Source: Opitutia bacterium (GTDB lineage Bacteria > Verrucomicrobiota > Verrucomicrobiia > Opitutales > UBA953). Taken from it: DNA of 64,000 bases. Where the stretch lies: positions 1-64,000 of the forward strand of contig BGOM01000002.1 in the NCBI GenBank assembly GCA_003569245.1, in the 5' to 3' direction. Below, piece after piece: positions 53,335-62,026 of this stretch (the first letter of the stretch is position 1; each line of letters begins with the position of its first letter). Under the pieces are notes generated by a model. That model worked only from the letters and a program-made list of their open reading frames with translations, was not told the origin of the DNA and ran no database searches. The position numbers were made by a program, and so were the translations under genes.

Positions 53335-54513
53335 TCAGGCGCCGGGCTGCCCGGCGGGATCCGCGCCCGGCTTGAGCCGCGCGAAGACCGTCGAGCCGCG
53401 GAGATCCACGTCGAAGCGGCCGGTGTCCTCGAGCATGCGGTAGAACTTCGCGTAGCGCGGGGCGTTGGCCTCGAGGCCGGGGTGCTCCTGGATCAGGAAT
53501 TTCTTGATGAACTCCACCTTCATCCATTCGCCTTCCGGCGCGAGGCCGGTCGCGACGTCGACGAGCGCGTCGATGATGTCCTGGCGCTGCTGGAGCTGGG
53601 CGCGACGTTGGTCGGCCTCGGCCTTGCCCTGCGCCTGCTGGGCGGCGGAGAGGTTCGGGTTGTCACGGTAATCCTGGCCGTTGCCCTCGGCGCCCTTGGC
53701 CGGGCGTTCCTCGCGGTGCCCGCGGCGTTCGCGCGGTTCCCGGGCCGGCTTGGGTTCGCGGACCGGCGGGGCGGGGCGGGGCGGGCGGGCGTCGCCGAAG
53801 CGGACTTCCGGCAGCATCTGCTCGAATTGGTCGAGCAGCGCGAGGGCCTTGGCCTTCGTCTTGGGGGTCAGTTCGCGGATGGCCTGGGCCAGCACGGCGA
53901 GCGCGGCCTTGGGGTCGGACTTCGCCCGTTCCTCGGACTCCAGGCGCTCGCGGAGTTCGGAGAGGTTGAGGTAGTGGTGCGCGGTGGAGCGCAGCGCCTT
54001 GTGGGTGCGCTCGCCCATGACGACGATGCGCACGCCGAGCCGCTTGGCGTCCTCGACGACCGGCGTGAAGTCGCTGTCGTTCGTGACGAAGATCAGGGTG
54101 GTCGGCGGGTTGGCGGCGGCCATCAGCTTCACGGCGTCGATGGTGAGGCGCATGTCCGCGGCGTTCTTGCCGGGCGTGTAGCTGCGCTGGTCGACCAGCG
54201 CGAGCTCCGGCCAGTCCTGGGCGGCGGCGCGCCACCCGCTGAGGCGGCCCTGGAAGTCGCCGTAGGCGCGGGCGGAGGCGATGGGGGTCTCGCCGATGAA
54301 GCGGCGGAGCGTGGGCAGGTGCTGGTGCGAGACGTTATCGGCGTCGATCAGCAGCCCGATCAGCTGGCCCTGTTTCCCCTTGGCGGCTTCGGGGGTGGAG
54401 GTCGAGGCGGCGTCGGCCTGGCGGCGGGCCGGGCGCGTCTTGCCGGCGCGACCGCCCGACTTGGCGGGGCGACCGCGGGCGGCGGAGGTTTTCTTGGAGG
54501 GAGAGCGGGCCAC
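53335..54513 (-). CDS. LabA-type NYN domain protein with C-terminal LOTUS/OST-HTH-like end
   Basis: The 392-residue cytoplasmic protein starts with a Lys/Arg/Ala-rich tail (residues 1-48), then the NYN (LabA/DUF88) PIN-fold domain: LIGLLIDADNVSHQHLPTLR (D57, D59), RAYGDFQGRL, NAADMRLTIDAVKLMA (D120, D126) and LIFVTNDSDFTPVVEDAKRL (D146, D148). All acidic residues expected for metal-dependent RNase action are present. A Pro/Arg/Glu-rich linker (about 235-300) leads to a compact C-terminal region (WMKVEFIKKFLIQEHPGLEA, YAKFYRMLEDTGRFDV) that resembles the OST-HTH/LOTUS module often paired with NYN. The start is a GTG. It is probably involved in RNA processing or surveillance. Confidence 0.85.
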   Translation of the reverse strand: MARSPSKKTSAARGRPAKSGGRAGKTRPARRQADAASTSTPEAAKGKQGQLIGLLIDADNVSHQHLPTLRRFIGETPIASARAYGDFQGRLSGWRAAAQDWPELALVDQRSYTPGKNAADMRLTIDAVKLMAAANPPTTLIFVTNDSDFTPVVEDAKRLGVRIVVMGERTHKALRSTAHHYLNLSELRERLESEERAKSDPKAALAVLAQAIRELTPKTKAKALALLDQFEQMLPEVRFGDARPPRPAPPVREPKPAREPRERRGHREERPAKGAEGNGQDYRDNPNLSAAQQAQGKAEADQRRAQLQQRQDIIDALVDVATGLAPEGEWMKVEFIKKFLIQEHPGLEANAPRYAKFYRMLEDTGRFDVDLRGSTVFARLKPGADPAGQPGA

Positions 54514-54586
54514 GGCGGGAAAAGGAAGGTTCGCCTATCCCTGTCGGGAAGGCGTCCCTACTACAATGCGAATCGCCCCGTCCGCC

Positions 54587-55270
54587 TCACTTGCCGGCCT
54601 CGCCGGCAGGGGCGGCGTGGCTCGCGGGGGCCGCGGGTTCCGCCGGAGGCTCGCCGTGCGGGATCCAGGCCCAGATGGCTACCAGGAGCCCCGCGAACGA
54701 GGCGCCGGCCGAGGCCCAGAAGAGGGCCCGGACCTTGGTCAGGGCGCAGATCGAGGCGAGGGCGATGCCGATCTGGATCAGCGTGATCGCCTGGGCGAGG
54801 ACATGGTGCGGGTGCATCAGCGCCACGCTCTTGCGCACCAGCGGGTCGACCTTCGCGTCGGAGGCGTCGGCCCGGCGCTCGAGGCCTTCGGCGACGACCT
54901 TGATCTCGGCCTTCTCCGCCTTGTAGCGCGCGATCTCGGCGGCGTACCGCGCCTTCGCGGCCGCGTCGGTCGTGAGCGCCTCGGCGAGCTCGGAGAGGTT
55001 CTGCTTGGTGCTTTTCGACTGGTAGTAGGACCACTGGTTCGCGGCCAGGGTGCGCAGCTGGATCGCCTCGTTCTTCGCGAGGATGGCGTCGTTCTTGCAG
55101 TCCGCGGCCGTCGTCAGCTGCGAGGAGCCGACGTAGCTGAAGACCGCCCCGAAGGTGGCGAGGATCGCGGTCATGATCGAGACGCGGACGGCGAGGTTGT
55201 CGCCGTGCGCCGCCTGATGCTCGAGCTCATGCTGGTCGGGCCCGTGGACATGGAAGTGACCGTGTGACAT
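54587..55270 (-). CDS. DUF4337-type membrane protein
   Basis: The 227-residue protein has a His-rich cytoplasmic N-terminus (MSHGHFHVHGPDQHELEHQA), a first membrane segment (VSIMTAILATFGAVFSYVG), a long amphipathic helix rich in Lys/Glu/Ala (residues about 55-130) with NQWSYYQSKSTKQNL, typical of DUF4337, and two further hydrophobic segments (ALASICALTK and FWASAGASFAGLLVAIWAW). It ends in a low-complexity Ala/Pro tail. The family is of unknown function. It is divergent from the gene at 55369 with about 100 AT-richer bases between starts. Confidence 0.82.
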   Translation of the reverse strand: MSHGHFHVHGPDQHELEHQAAHGDNLAVRVSIMTAILATFGAVFSYVGSSQLTTAADCKNDAILAKNEAIQLRTLAANQWSYYQSKSTKQNLSELAEALTTDAAAKARYAAEIARYKAEKAEIKVVAEGLERRADASDAKVDPLVRKSVALMHPHHVLAQAITLIQIGIALASICALTKVRALFWASAGASFAGLLVAIWAWIPHGEPPAEPAAPASHAAPAGEAGK

Positions 55271-55368
55271 GGCGTCATTCGGTCGGTCGGCGGCCAGGGA
55301 GTCAATCCAGCCGAAAATAACTAAATTATTTTCTGGGAACTCCTGCCACGACCTGCTGTTAAAAAGAT

Positions 55369-56529
55369 GTGAAACCGCGGTTCCCGACCTTTCTTGCGCT
55401 CTGCCTGGCCCTGTGCGGCTCGCCCACCTTGGACGCCGCCCACGAGGAGCCGGTATGGAAAGCCCGCCCCGGGCCGTGGGGGGAGCTGGAGGTCCGTTCC
55501 ATCTACATGGAGGCCCCGGATTCGCTCCTGGCGGCGGTCTCGAAGCCCAACTCGGTCACCCGTTGGGTCTTCGAGCAGACCACCGAGAACGCGGTCCGCG
55601 CCCTGCTGCAACGCTGCGGCGTGCCGGCCCCGGTCGGCGAGCGGCTTCTCGATCCCGCCCGCCGCATCGTCTCCGGCAACGTGCTCAGCCTGTACCCCTC
55701 GCCCGAGGACCTGGTCGCCATCCCCGCCGCGGCCCGGTCCCTGCTTTACCAGGAACTGGCGAAGTCCCCCGCCAACGAATACCAGCGGGATCCGGTCTTC
55801 ATCCTCGGCGGCGACCTCGAGGACTGGCTCGCGGACAACGGCTTGAGCGAGGCGCAGAAGGAGCTTTTCCGCAAGCTGGTCTGGAAGCGCGGCGACGCCC
55901 TCGTCTTCAGCGACATCCAGGCTTTGCTCACCCTGGCCAAGAACTCCGACGAGGTCCGTGCCACGTTCCGCGCGGTGACCCGCGTCCGCAGCCTGGTCGT
56001 CGAACTCCATCTGCCCCTGAAGACCGACCGTCGCGAGTTCATCGAGTACTGGGCGGCGGGCCAGACCGACGCGCCGCGCCTGACGTTCATCAACGCCATC
56101 ACCCAGCGGCGCGCCAAGCAGACCGTGGACATCACGCACTTCCTGCCGTCGCTGATGCGGCAGCGAGCCTACACCTTCCCCGAGATGGAGCTCGGACTGA
56201 AGGGCCGGTTTCCCGACTGCCATTGGACGTCGCTGAACTTCTTCAATCTCACGCCCAAGGACTTCTACCTGGATACCCGTCTCGCGGCCGCCCAGCTGGT
56301 CGAGAATTATGCCACGGTCGAGGCCCCCTACCGTTACGGCGACGTGCTTTGCTTCCTCGACGAGGGCGAGGGTCTCCACACCTGCGTCTACGTCGCCGAC
56401 GACATCGTGCTGACGAAGAACGGCGACAGCATCCTGGCCCCGTGGGCGCTCATGCAGATCAAGGACGTGGAAGCGATCTACCGACGGTCGCCCTCGACGC
56501 GCATCCAAGGCTACCGGCTGAAACGCTGA
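55369..56529 (+). CDS. Exported protein with an NlpC/P60-like C-terminal region
   Basis: The 386-residue product starts at a GTG and has a signal peptide (MKPRFPTFLALCLALCGSPT). Most of the body is unrecognised; it includes DALVFSDIQALLTLAKNSDE and YTFPEMELGLKGRFPD. The last 100 residues look like a papain-type NlpC/P60 fold: FPDCHWTSLNFFNLTPKDFY could give the Cys, and YRYGDVLCFLDEGEGLHTCV followed by YVADDIVLTKNGDSILAPW gives the GD-x-(V/L)-x-F block and His. If so, it may be a cell-wall peptidase or amidase. This is an inference from motif order only. The gene runs to within ten bases of tRNA-Arg on the other strand. Confidence 0.7.
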   Translation: MKPRFPTFLALCLALCGSPTLDAAHEEPVWKARPGPWGELEVRSIYMEAPDSLLAAVSKPNSVTRWVFEQTTENAVRALLQRCGVPAPVGERLLDPARRIVSGNVLSLYPSPEDLVAIPAAARSLLYQELAKSPANEYQRDPVFILGGDLEDWLADNGLSEAQKELFRKLVWKRGDALVFSDIQALLTLAKNSDEVRATFRAVTRVRSLVVELHLPLKTDRREFIEYWAAGQTDAPRLTFINAITQRRAKQTVDITHFLPSLMRQRAYTFPEMELGLKGRFPDCHWTSLNFFNLTPKDFYLDTRLAAAQLVENYATVEAPYRYGDVLCFLDEGEGLHTCVYVADDIVLTKNGDSILAPWALMQIKDVEAIYRRSPSTRIQGYRLKR

Positions 56530-56538
56530 GCCCGGCGC

Positions 56539-56610
56539 TGTCCCCGGCGGGAATCGAACCCACATCCTCGGTTTAGGAAACCAATGTTCTATCCGTTGAA
56601 CTACGGGAAC
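56539..56610 (-). tRNA. tRNA-Arg (anticodon CCT)
   Basis: On the minus strand a 72-base cloverleaf is complete: acceptor GTTCCCG pairs with CGGGGAC (one G-T pair), D stem GTTC/GAAC, anticodon stem TTGGT/ACCGA around the loop TTCCTAA with CCT as anticodon, and T stem GTGGG/CCCGC around TTCGATT. The discriminator is A. The CCA end is not encoded (the following bases are GCG), in contrast to tRNA-Phe at 49533. It reads AGG arginine codons. Confidence 0.97.
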
Positions 56611-56702
56611 GCGTGACGGAGTAAGCCGGCTTCCGGGCGGGCGGGCAAGCCCGCATCGGCGGGTGGGCTTGACTCCGCCCGGTTAGGGTCAAGTTCTTCA
56701 CC

Positions 56703-57749
56703 ATGGCCTTTCTCCCGTCCGTCCTCGCCGAAGCGCCCTTGGTCATCCCCGGTTGGGCGTGGGCCGCCTTCCTGGGTTTCGTCGCCTGCATGCTGGCCCT
56801 CGACCTCGGGGTGTTCAACAAGACCGACCATAAGCCGTCGTTCAAGGAGGCGGTCGCCTGGTGCGTCGTGTGGATCTCCCTGGCGGTCGCGTTCGGCTTC
56901 CTGCTCTCCGCCTGGCGGGGGCCGGAGGACGCCCAGCTGTTCGCCGCCGGCTACGTGCTCGAGCTCGCCCTCTCCGTCGACAACCTCTTCATCTTCATCC
57001 TGGTCTTCGCCCACTTCAGGATCCCGGACCACCTGCAGCACCGCGTGCTCTTCTGGGGAATCATCGGCGCGGTCGCCATGCGCGCGATCTTCATCATCGC
57101 GGGCGTCGCCGCGGTCGAGCGCTTCACCATCCTGCTGCCCCTCTTCGGGGCTTTCCTGCTCTTCACCGGCGTCAAGCTGGCCTGGTCGCACGACGAGACC
57201 GAGGGCAAGGGCATGGACGAGAACCTGTTCGTCCGGGTCGCCCGGAAGTTCTTCCCGCTCACCCCGCACCTGCACGGCAACAAGTTCTGGGTCAAGGAGG
57301 ACGGCGTCCGGCGCTTCACCCCGCTCTTCCTGGTGCTGCTGGTCGTCGAGGGTACCGACCTGATCTTCGCGATCGACTCGATCCCCGCCGTCCTCGGCAT
57401 CCTGCCCGCCAACCTGCCCATCGAGGAGAAGCGCTTCGTCGCCTTCACCTCGAACATCTTCGCGATCATGGGGCTGCGCTCGATGTACTTCGCCCTCGCC
57501 GGCTTCATGCAGTATTTCCGGTTCCTCAAGCCGGCCCTCGCGTTCGTCCTGGTCTTCATCGGTCTCAAGATGATCCTGCCGTGGGCCGCCTCGCTGGGGC
57601 AGGCCGAAGGTCAGGTCGCCGGCTGGTTGCCCGCGCGCTTCATCCACGACGGTCGCGTCCACGTGCCCACCGAGGCCTCGCTCTCGGTCATCGGCGTGAC
57701 CTTGGCCCTGGCCATCGCGTTCTCCGTCGCCTTCCCCAAGCGGAAATAA
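56703..57749 (+). CDS. TerC/Alx family integral membrane protein
   Basis: The 348-residue protein has about nine membrane segments and the TerC blocks: AAFLGFVACMLALDLGVFNK, LELALSVDNLFIFILVFAHF with the conserved acidic ELALSVDN, GIIGAVAMRAIFIIAGVAAV, VVEGTDLIFAIDSIPAVLGI with the second acidic D-x3-AxDS, and SNIFAIMGLRSMYFALAGF. Homologues such as Alx are manganese exporters or handle metal loading of exported proteins. No yybP-ykoY-type riboswitch can be recognised in the short gap to tRNA-Arg. The leader is GTTCTTCACC-ATG. Confidence 0.95.
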   Translation: MAFLPSVLAEAPLVIPGWAWAAFLGFVACMLALDLGVFNKTDHKPSFKEAVAWCVVWISLAVAFGFLLSAWRGPEDAQLFAAGYVLELALSVDNLFIFILVFAHFRIPDHLQHRVLFWGIIGAVAMRAIFIIAGVAAVERFTILLPLFGAFLLFTGVKLAWSHDETEGKGMDENLFVRVARKFFPLTPHLHGNKFWVKEDGVRRFTPLFLVLLVVEGTDLIFAIDSIPAVLGILPANLPIEEKRFVAFTSNIFAIMGLRSMYFALAGFMQYFRFLKPALAFVLVFIGLKMILPWAASLGQAEGQVAGWLPARFIHDGRVHVPTEASLSVIGVTLALAIAFSVAFPKRK

Positions 57750-57798
57750 GCCGCCTTTTGGTGTTTCCTCCGGCGGAGCCCTTCGCCACGCTGGGGCC

Positions 57799-59601
57799 GT
57801 GAAGAGCGGCCGTTACAGTCTCTACCTGACGCACCTCAAGGGGAGCCGTCGGTTGCTCCTGCTGGCGATCGTTTTCGGTCTCATCTATGGTCTGGCCCAA
57901 TCGGTCGGTCTGCCGGTGCTGATCGGCAAGATCCTCCCCACCGTCTTCGGGAGCCCGGCCGAGCGGGCCGCCCCGGTCTTCGTCTTTCCCGACTGGCTGG
58001 GCGGCGGCGCCTGGCATCTGCCGCGCGGTCATGAGGTGGCCTTCGCCGTGGCCTTCCTCCCCGCGGTCTTCCTCGTGCGCGGGGTCAGCCAGTTCCTCGC
58101 CAGCTACTTCGTGAACCTCGCCGGCCTCCGGGTGGTGGATTCGGTCCGGAGCGCGGTCTTCGCCAAGCTCCAGCGTCTGCATCTCGGCTTTTTCGGCAAG
58201 GTCCCGACCGGCGACCTCATGCAGCGTCTCACGGGCGACGTGCAATCGGTCCGCATGGTGCTGGTGGATATCTCCACCGACGCCATCATCCAGCCCTTCA
58301 CTTTGCTCGGCGCCGTCGGCTTCGTCGTCTACCGCTGCCTGACGATCCCCGGCGGCGGGCGGTTCCTGCTGTGCCTGCTGGTGGTGCCGTTCTCGGTCTT
58401 CCTCGCCCGGGCCATCGGCCAGGCCTTGCATCGCCGGGCGACGCTGGCGCTGGGGTCCGCGGCCGACCTCAATGGCATCGTCGTCGAGAACCTGCAGTCG
58501 CCGCGCGAGATCCGCGCCTACGGGCTGCAGGCCCGCGAGGAGCGGCGCTTCGGGGTCGCCAGCCGCGAAGGCCTGCGCCTGCAGGCGAAGCTGGCCCGCT
58601 ACGACAAGGCCCTCTCCCCCATGCTGGAGATCGTCGCCGCCGCGGGCATCGCCCTCGCCGTCTGGATCGGCGCCGACGCCGGGATGGGCTACAACGACCT
58701 GCTCATGATCATCACGGCCATCTACGTGGCCTATGAGCCGGTCAAGAAACTGGGCCGCATGAACAACCTCATCGCGATCGCCGAGGGCGGCCTGACGCGC
58801 CTCGAGGAGGTGCTCCTGGCCCCGGTGGAGGTTTCCGACCTCCCGGCGGCCCGTCCCTTGGGCCGCGTCCAAGGCCGGCTGGCCTTCGAGGGGCTGACCT
58901 TCGCCTACGGCGCGGAGCCCGTCCTGCGCGACCTGACGTTGGCGATCCCCGCCGGCCAGTCGGTCGCGCTGGTCGGACCCAGCGGCGCCGGCAAGAGCAC
59001 CTTCGTCAACCTGGTGCCGCGCTTCTTCGACCCGCAGCAGGGCGCGATCACCGTCGACGGGCTGGACCTCCGGTCGGTCCGCCAGTTCGATCTCCGCGCG
59101 AACATCGCGCTGGTGTCGCAGGAGCCCGTGCTCTTCGACGACAGCATCCTCGAGAACATCCGGCTCGGCCGGGAAGGGGCGACGGAGGCCGAGGTCCGCG
59201 CCGCGGCCCGTCTCGCCGGCGCCCTCGAGTTCATCGAGTCGTTGCCGGAAGGTTTCGCCACGCGCGTCGGCGAGCGCGGCGCGCGTCTGTCCGGCGGTCA
59301 GCGCCAGCGGGTCTCGATCGCGCGCGCCTTCCTCAAGGACGCCCCCATCCTGATCCTCGACGAGGCCACCTCGGCCCTCGACACCGAGACGGAGCGCGGC
59401 ATCCAGGCTTCCCTGCAGCTGCTCATGAAGGGGCGCACGACGCTCATCGTGGCCCACCGTTTCAGCACCATCCGCGACGTCGACCGCGTGCTCGTCTTCG
59501 AGGCCGGCCGCGTCGTCGCGGACGGTCCGCGCGAGGAAGTCTACCGCTCGAACGAACTGTTCCGCCGGCTGTGGGACAACCAGTCGCAAGGGCTCGGCTG
59601 A
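57799..59601 (+). CDS. ABC exporter with fused membrane and ATPase domains (MsbA/lipid-exporter-like)
   Basis: The 600-residue protein starts at a GTG and has a six-helix ABC exporter membrane domain (residues about 15-310), with the coupling segment GFFGKVPTGDLMQRLTGDVQ, and an ATPase domain (about 345-590): Walker A VGPSGAGKSTFV, Q-loop ALVSQEPVLFDD, signature RLSGGQRQRVSIAR, Walker B ILILDEATSALD and H-loop IVAHRFSTI. Homodimeric exporters of this type move lipids, lipid A or peptides. Its stop shares one base with the ATG of the glycosyltransferase gene (TGATG), so the two are coupled, which suggests export of a glycolipid or cell-surface precursor. Confidence 0.95.
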   Translation: MKSGRYSLYLTHLKGSRRLLLLAIVFGLIYGLAQSVGLPVLIGKILPTVFGSPAERAAPVFVFPDWLGGGAWHLPRGHEVAFAVAFLPAVFLVRGVSQFLASYFVNLAGLRVVDSVRSAVFAKLQRLHLGFFGKVPTGDLMQRLTGDVQSVRMVLVDISTDAIIQPFTLLGAVGFVVYRCLTIPGGGRFLLCLLVVPFSVFLARAIGQALHRRATLALGSAADLNGIVVENLQSPREIRAYGLQAREERRFGVASREGLRLQAKLARYDKALSPMLEIVAAAGIALAVWIGADAGMGYNDLLMIITAIYVAYEPVKKLGRMNNLIAIAEGGLTRLEEVLLAPVEVSDLPAARPLGRVQGRLAFEGLTFAYGAEPVLRDLTLAIPAGQSVALVGPSGAGKSTFVNLVPRFFDPQQGAITVDGLDLRSVRQFDLRANIALVSQEPVLFDDSILENIRLGREGATEAEVRAAARLAGALEFIESLPEGFATRVGERGARLSGGQRQRVSIARAFLKDAPILILDEATSALDTETERGIQASLQLLMKGRTTLIVAHRFSTIRDVDRVLVFEAGRVVADGPREEVYRSNELFRRLWDNQSQGLG

Positions 59602-60596
59602 TGCGGTTGCTGGTCGTCAAGTTCGCCAAGCTCCGCGGGGCGCTCGCGACCACCGCCGCCTTCCGGTCCCTGCGCGAGCGTCACCCCGGCATCGCGGTCA
59701 CCTTCGTCACGTCGCCCGGGGCGGAGCCGGCCCTCGGTGGTTGCCCCGCCGTGACCGACGTCGTCACCTGCGATCCGGCCGAAGGCACCTGGCCGCTGCT
59801 CGCCCATCTTCGTCGCCAGCGGTTCGACGCCGCGATCGCCCTGGGGTCGCACCCGCTGGCCCGGCGCCTCGTCGCGCTGAGCAAGGCCGGCCGGCGCGTC
59901 TGCGCCGGGCGGGCGCCCGCCTGGTGGCGGCCGTTCTACCACCAGGAGGTGTTCGGTCTGCCCGTCGACCCGCACGAGGCCGCCGTCGACCATGCGGTCT
60001 GCGCGCAGGCCTTCGGCTTCCACGCGGAGACGCCGGGCATGTGGTTCTCCTCCGCCGGCATGGAGGAGCACGGCTTGTTGGTCGAGCCCGGCCGTTACGC
60101 CGTCCTCCATCCCGGTTGCTCGCATCCGGACCGCCTCCTCGCGCTCGACAAGTGGTCGGTCGTCGCCCGCGAGCTGCTCGCCGCCCGCGCGGTCGAGCGG
60201 ATCGTCATCTCCGCCGGCCCGGCCGACGAGGAACGCCTGCTGGCGGAGGCGTTGTGCGGGTTGATCGGCCCGGCCGCCATGGCCACCGGTGGCCGGCTCA
60301 GTTTCGCCCAGTCCGCCCGCCTGCTGAAGGACGCCCGGCTCTTCCTCGGGGTCGATTCCGCGATCCTTCAGCTGGCCGCCGCCGTCGGCACGCCGGTGGT
60401 CGGCGTCTTCGGTCCGTCCGATTACGCGCGGGCCCGTCCGTGGGGCACGCTGCATCGCGTCGTCCGCGTCGACACCACGCCGTTCGAGGGCGAGGTCCCG
60501 GCGGACTACCGCGCCCGCATCGCCCGCGCCTTCGGTCGCGTCACCCCCCTGCAGGTCGCGCGCGCCGCCGACGAACTGCTGCGCATCAGCGCCTGA
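59601..60596 (+). CDS. Glycosyltransferase family 9 (ADP-heptosyltransferase-like)
   Basis: The 331-residue protein opens MRLLVVKFAKLRGALATTAA, the GT9 start, with RHPGIAVTFVTSPGAEPALG, DAAIALGSHPLARRLVALSK, AVLHPGCSHPDRLLALDKWS, VERIVISAGPADEERLLAEA and LFLGVDSAILQLAAAVGTPV followed by GVFGPSDYARARPWG. GT9 enzymes transfer heptose or related sugars in lipopolysaccharide core synthesis. The family's D in the N-terminal half and the GVDS/AILQ region are recognisable. It overlaps the exporter gene by one base and is followed two bases later by a CrtI-type gene. Confidence 0.92.
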   Translation: MRLLVVKFAKLRGALATTAAFRSLRERHPGIAVTFVTSPGAEPALGGCPAVTDVVTCDPAEGTWPLLAHLRRQRFDAAIALGSHPLARRLVALSKAGRRVCAGRAPAWWRPFYHQEVFGLPVDPHEAAVDHAVCAQAFGFHAETPGMWFSSAGMEEHGLLVEPGRYAVLHPGCSHPDRLLALDKWSVVARELLAARAVERIVISAGPADEERLLAEALCGLIGPAAMATGGRLSFAQSARLLKDARLFLGVDSAILQLAAAVGTPVVGVFGPSDYARARPWGTLHRVVRVDTTPFEGEVPADYRARIARAFGRVTPLQVARAADELLRISA

Positions 60597-60598
60597 CG

Positions 60599-62017
60599 AT
60601 GAGCGTCCCCGCCCACTACGACGCGGTCATCATCGGGGCCGGCATGTCCGGCCTGGCCGCCGCCGTCCGCCTCGGCATGTTCGGTCGCAAGGTGCTGGTC
60701 CTCGAGCGTCACAACGCCGCGGGCGGCCTCAATTCCTTCTACGCCCGCGGCAACCGGAAGTACGACGTCGGCCTCCATGCGCTCACCAACTGGGTCCCCG
60801 AGGGCGCGAAGGGCGCCCCGCTGGTGAAGCTGATGCGCCAGCTCCGCATCCGCCGGGAGGAACTCGACCTCTGTCCGCAGCTCGGCTCCCGCGTCACGAT
60901 GGCGGGGAAGAACCTTCGCTTGGACAACGATTTCGACCACCTCCTGGCCGACGTCGCCGAACAGTTCCCGGGGTCGGTCGACCGCTTCCGCGCGCTCGAC
61001 GCGTGGATCGCCGGGCTGGACGAGGCGGCGCTCGAGGCGCACGGCGGTTCCGCCCGCGCCCTGCTCGACGAGCGTCTCGGTGACCCGCTGCTGCGGGACA
61101 TGCTGCTCCTGCCGACCTGCTTCTACGGCAGCGCGCTCGAGGACGACATCGAGGTCTCGCAGTTCGCCATCATGTGGCGCTCGCTCTTCCGCGAAGGCTT
61201 CGCCCGGCCGTTCATCGGCGTCCGCCAGGTCATCCGCCTGCTCATCGACCGCTGCCGCGAGCACGGCGTCGAGCGCCGGATGAAGTGCGGCGTGCGTTCG
61301 CTCGAGGTCCGCGCCGGCCGCGTATCCGCCCTGGCCCTCGACGATGGCTCCGAGGTCACCGCGGACGCGGTCTACTCCTCCGCCGGCGCGGTCGAGACGC
61401 TGCGTCTGCGTTCCGACGTCGCTCCGCTGGCCGGCGCCGCCGAGGTCGGTCGCCTGGGCTACGCCGAGACGATCGCGACCTACGACCCGGCGGCCTTCGC
61501 CGGCTTCGGGTGGAAGGATACGATCGTCTTCTTCTGCGATGACGAGCGGTTCAGCTACCGGGCGCCGGCCGAGTTGGTCGACCCCCGCTCCGGTGTCATC
61601 TGCATCCCCAATAACTATCGGTACGGCGAGGGCCGGACGCTCGACGAAGGCTGGCTCCGCGTGACGGCGCTCGCGAACCACGACGCTTGGTGTCGCCTGC
61701 CGGAGGCCGACTACCTCGCGCAGAAGCAGGCCTGGTGCGGGCGCCTCAACCGCGTGGCCCGCGCGCACCTGCCGGCCATCGCGGATAGCGTCCACGACGC
61801 CGCGCTGACCTCGACCGACGTCTTCACGCCCCGGACGGTCCGCAAGTTCACCGGCCACCTGAACGGCGCCATCTACGGCTCGACCGTCAAGCGTCGCGAC
61901 GGGCGGACGGACGTCGCGAACCTCTTCCTCATCGGCACGGACCAGGGGTTCCTGGGCGTGACCGGGGCAATGTTGTCTGGCATTTCCATGGCCAACCTGC
62001 ACGGTCTGAAGGCCTAG
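60599..62017 (+). CDS. CrtI/phytoene desaturase-type FAD-dependent oxidoreductase
   Basis: The 472-residue protein starts with the dinucleotide fold YDAVIIGAGMSGLAAAVRLG and VLVLERHNAAGGLNSFYARG, then YDVGLHALTNWVPEGAKGAP, AVYSSAGAVETLRLRSDVAP and a C-terminal FAD-closing region FLIGTDQGFLGVTGAMLSGI. It belongs to the same superfamily as the gene at 5614 but is clearly different in sequence and shorter. Substrates in the family include carotenoids, retinoids and other polyenes. It is two bases after the glycosyltransferase and nine before an MFS transporter, so a role in making or modifying an exported lipid is possible. Confidence 0.9.
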   Translation: MSVPAHYDAVIIGAGMSGLAAAVRLGMFGRKVLVLERHNAAGGLNSFYARGNRKYDVGLHALTNWVPEGAKGAPLVKLMRQLRIRREELDLCPQLGSRVTMAGKNLRLDNDFDHLLADVAEQFPGSVDRFRALDAWIAGLDEAALEAHGGSARALLDERLGDPLLRDMLLLPTCFYGSALEDDIEVSQFAIMWRSLFREGFARPFIGVRQVIRLLIDRCREHGVERRMKCGVRSLEVRAGRVSALALDDGSEVTADAVYSSAGAVETLRLRSDVAPLAGAAEVGRLGYAETIATYDPAAFAGFGWKDTIVFFCDDERFSYRAPAELVDPRSGVICIPNNYRYGEGRTLDEGWLRVTALANHDAWCRLPEADYLAQKQAWCGRLNRVARAHLPAIADSVHDAALTSTDVFTPRTVRKFTGHLNGAIYGSTVKRRDGRTDVANLFLIGTDQGFLGVTGAMLSGISMANLHGLKA

Positions 62018-62026
62018 CCCCGCCCC

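Noticed and set aside
56611-56702. Possible manganese (yybP-ykoY) riboswitch before the TerC gene
   Set aside because: The gap to tRNA-Arg is about 92 bases and shows none of the expected conserved loop sequences.
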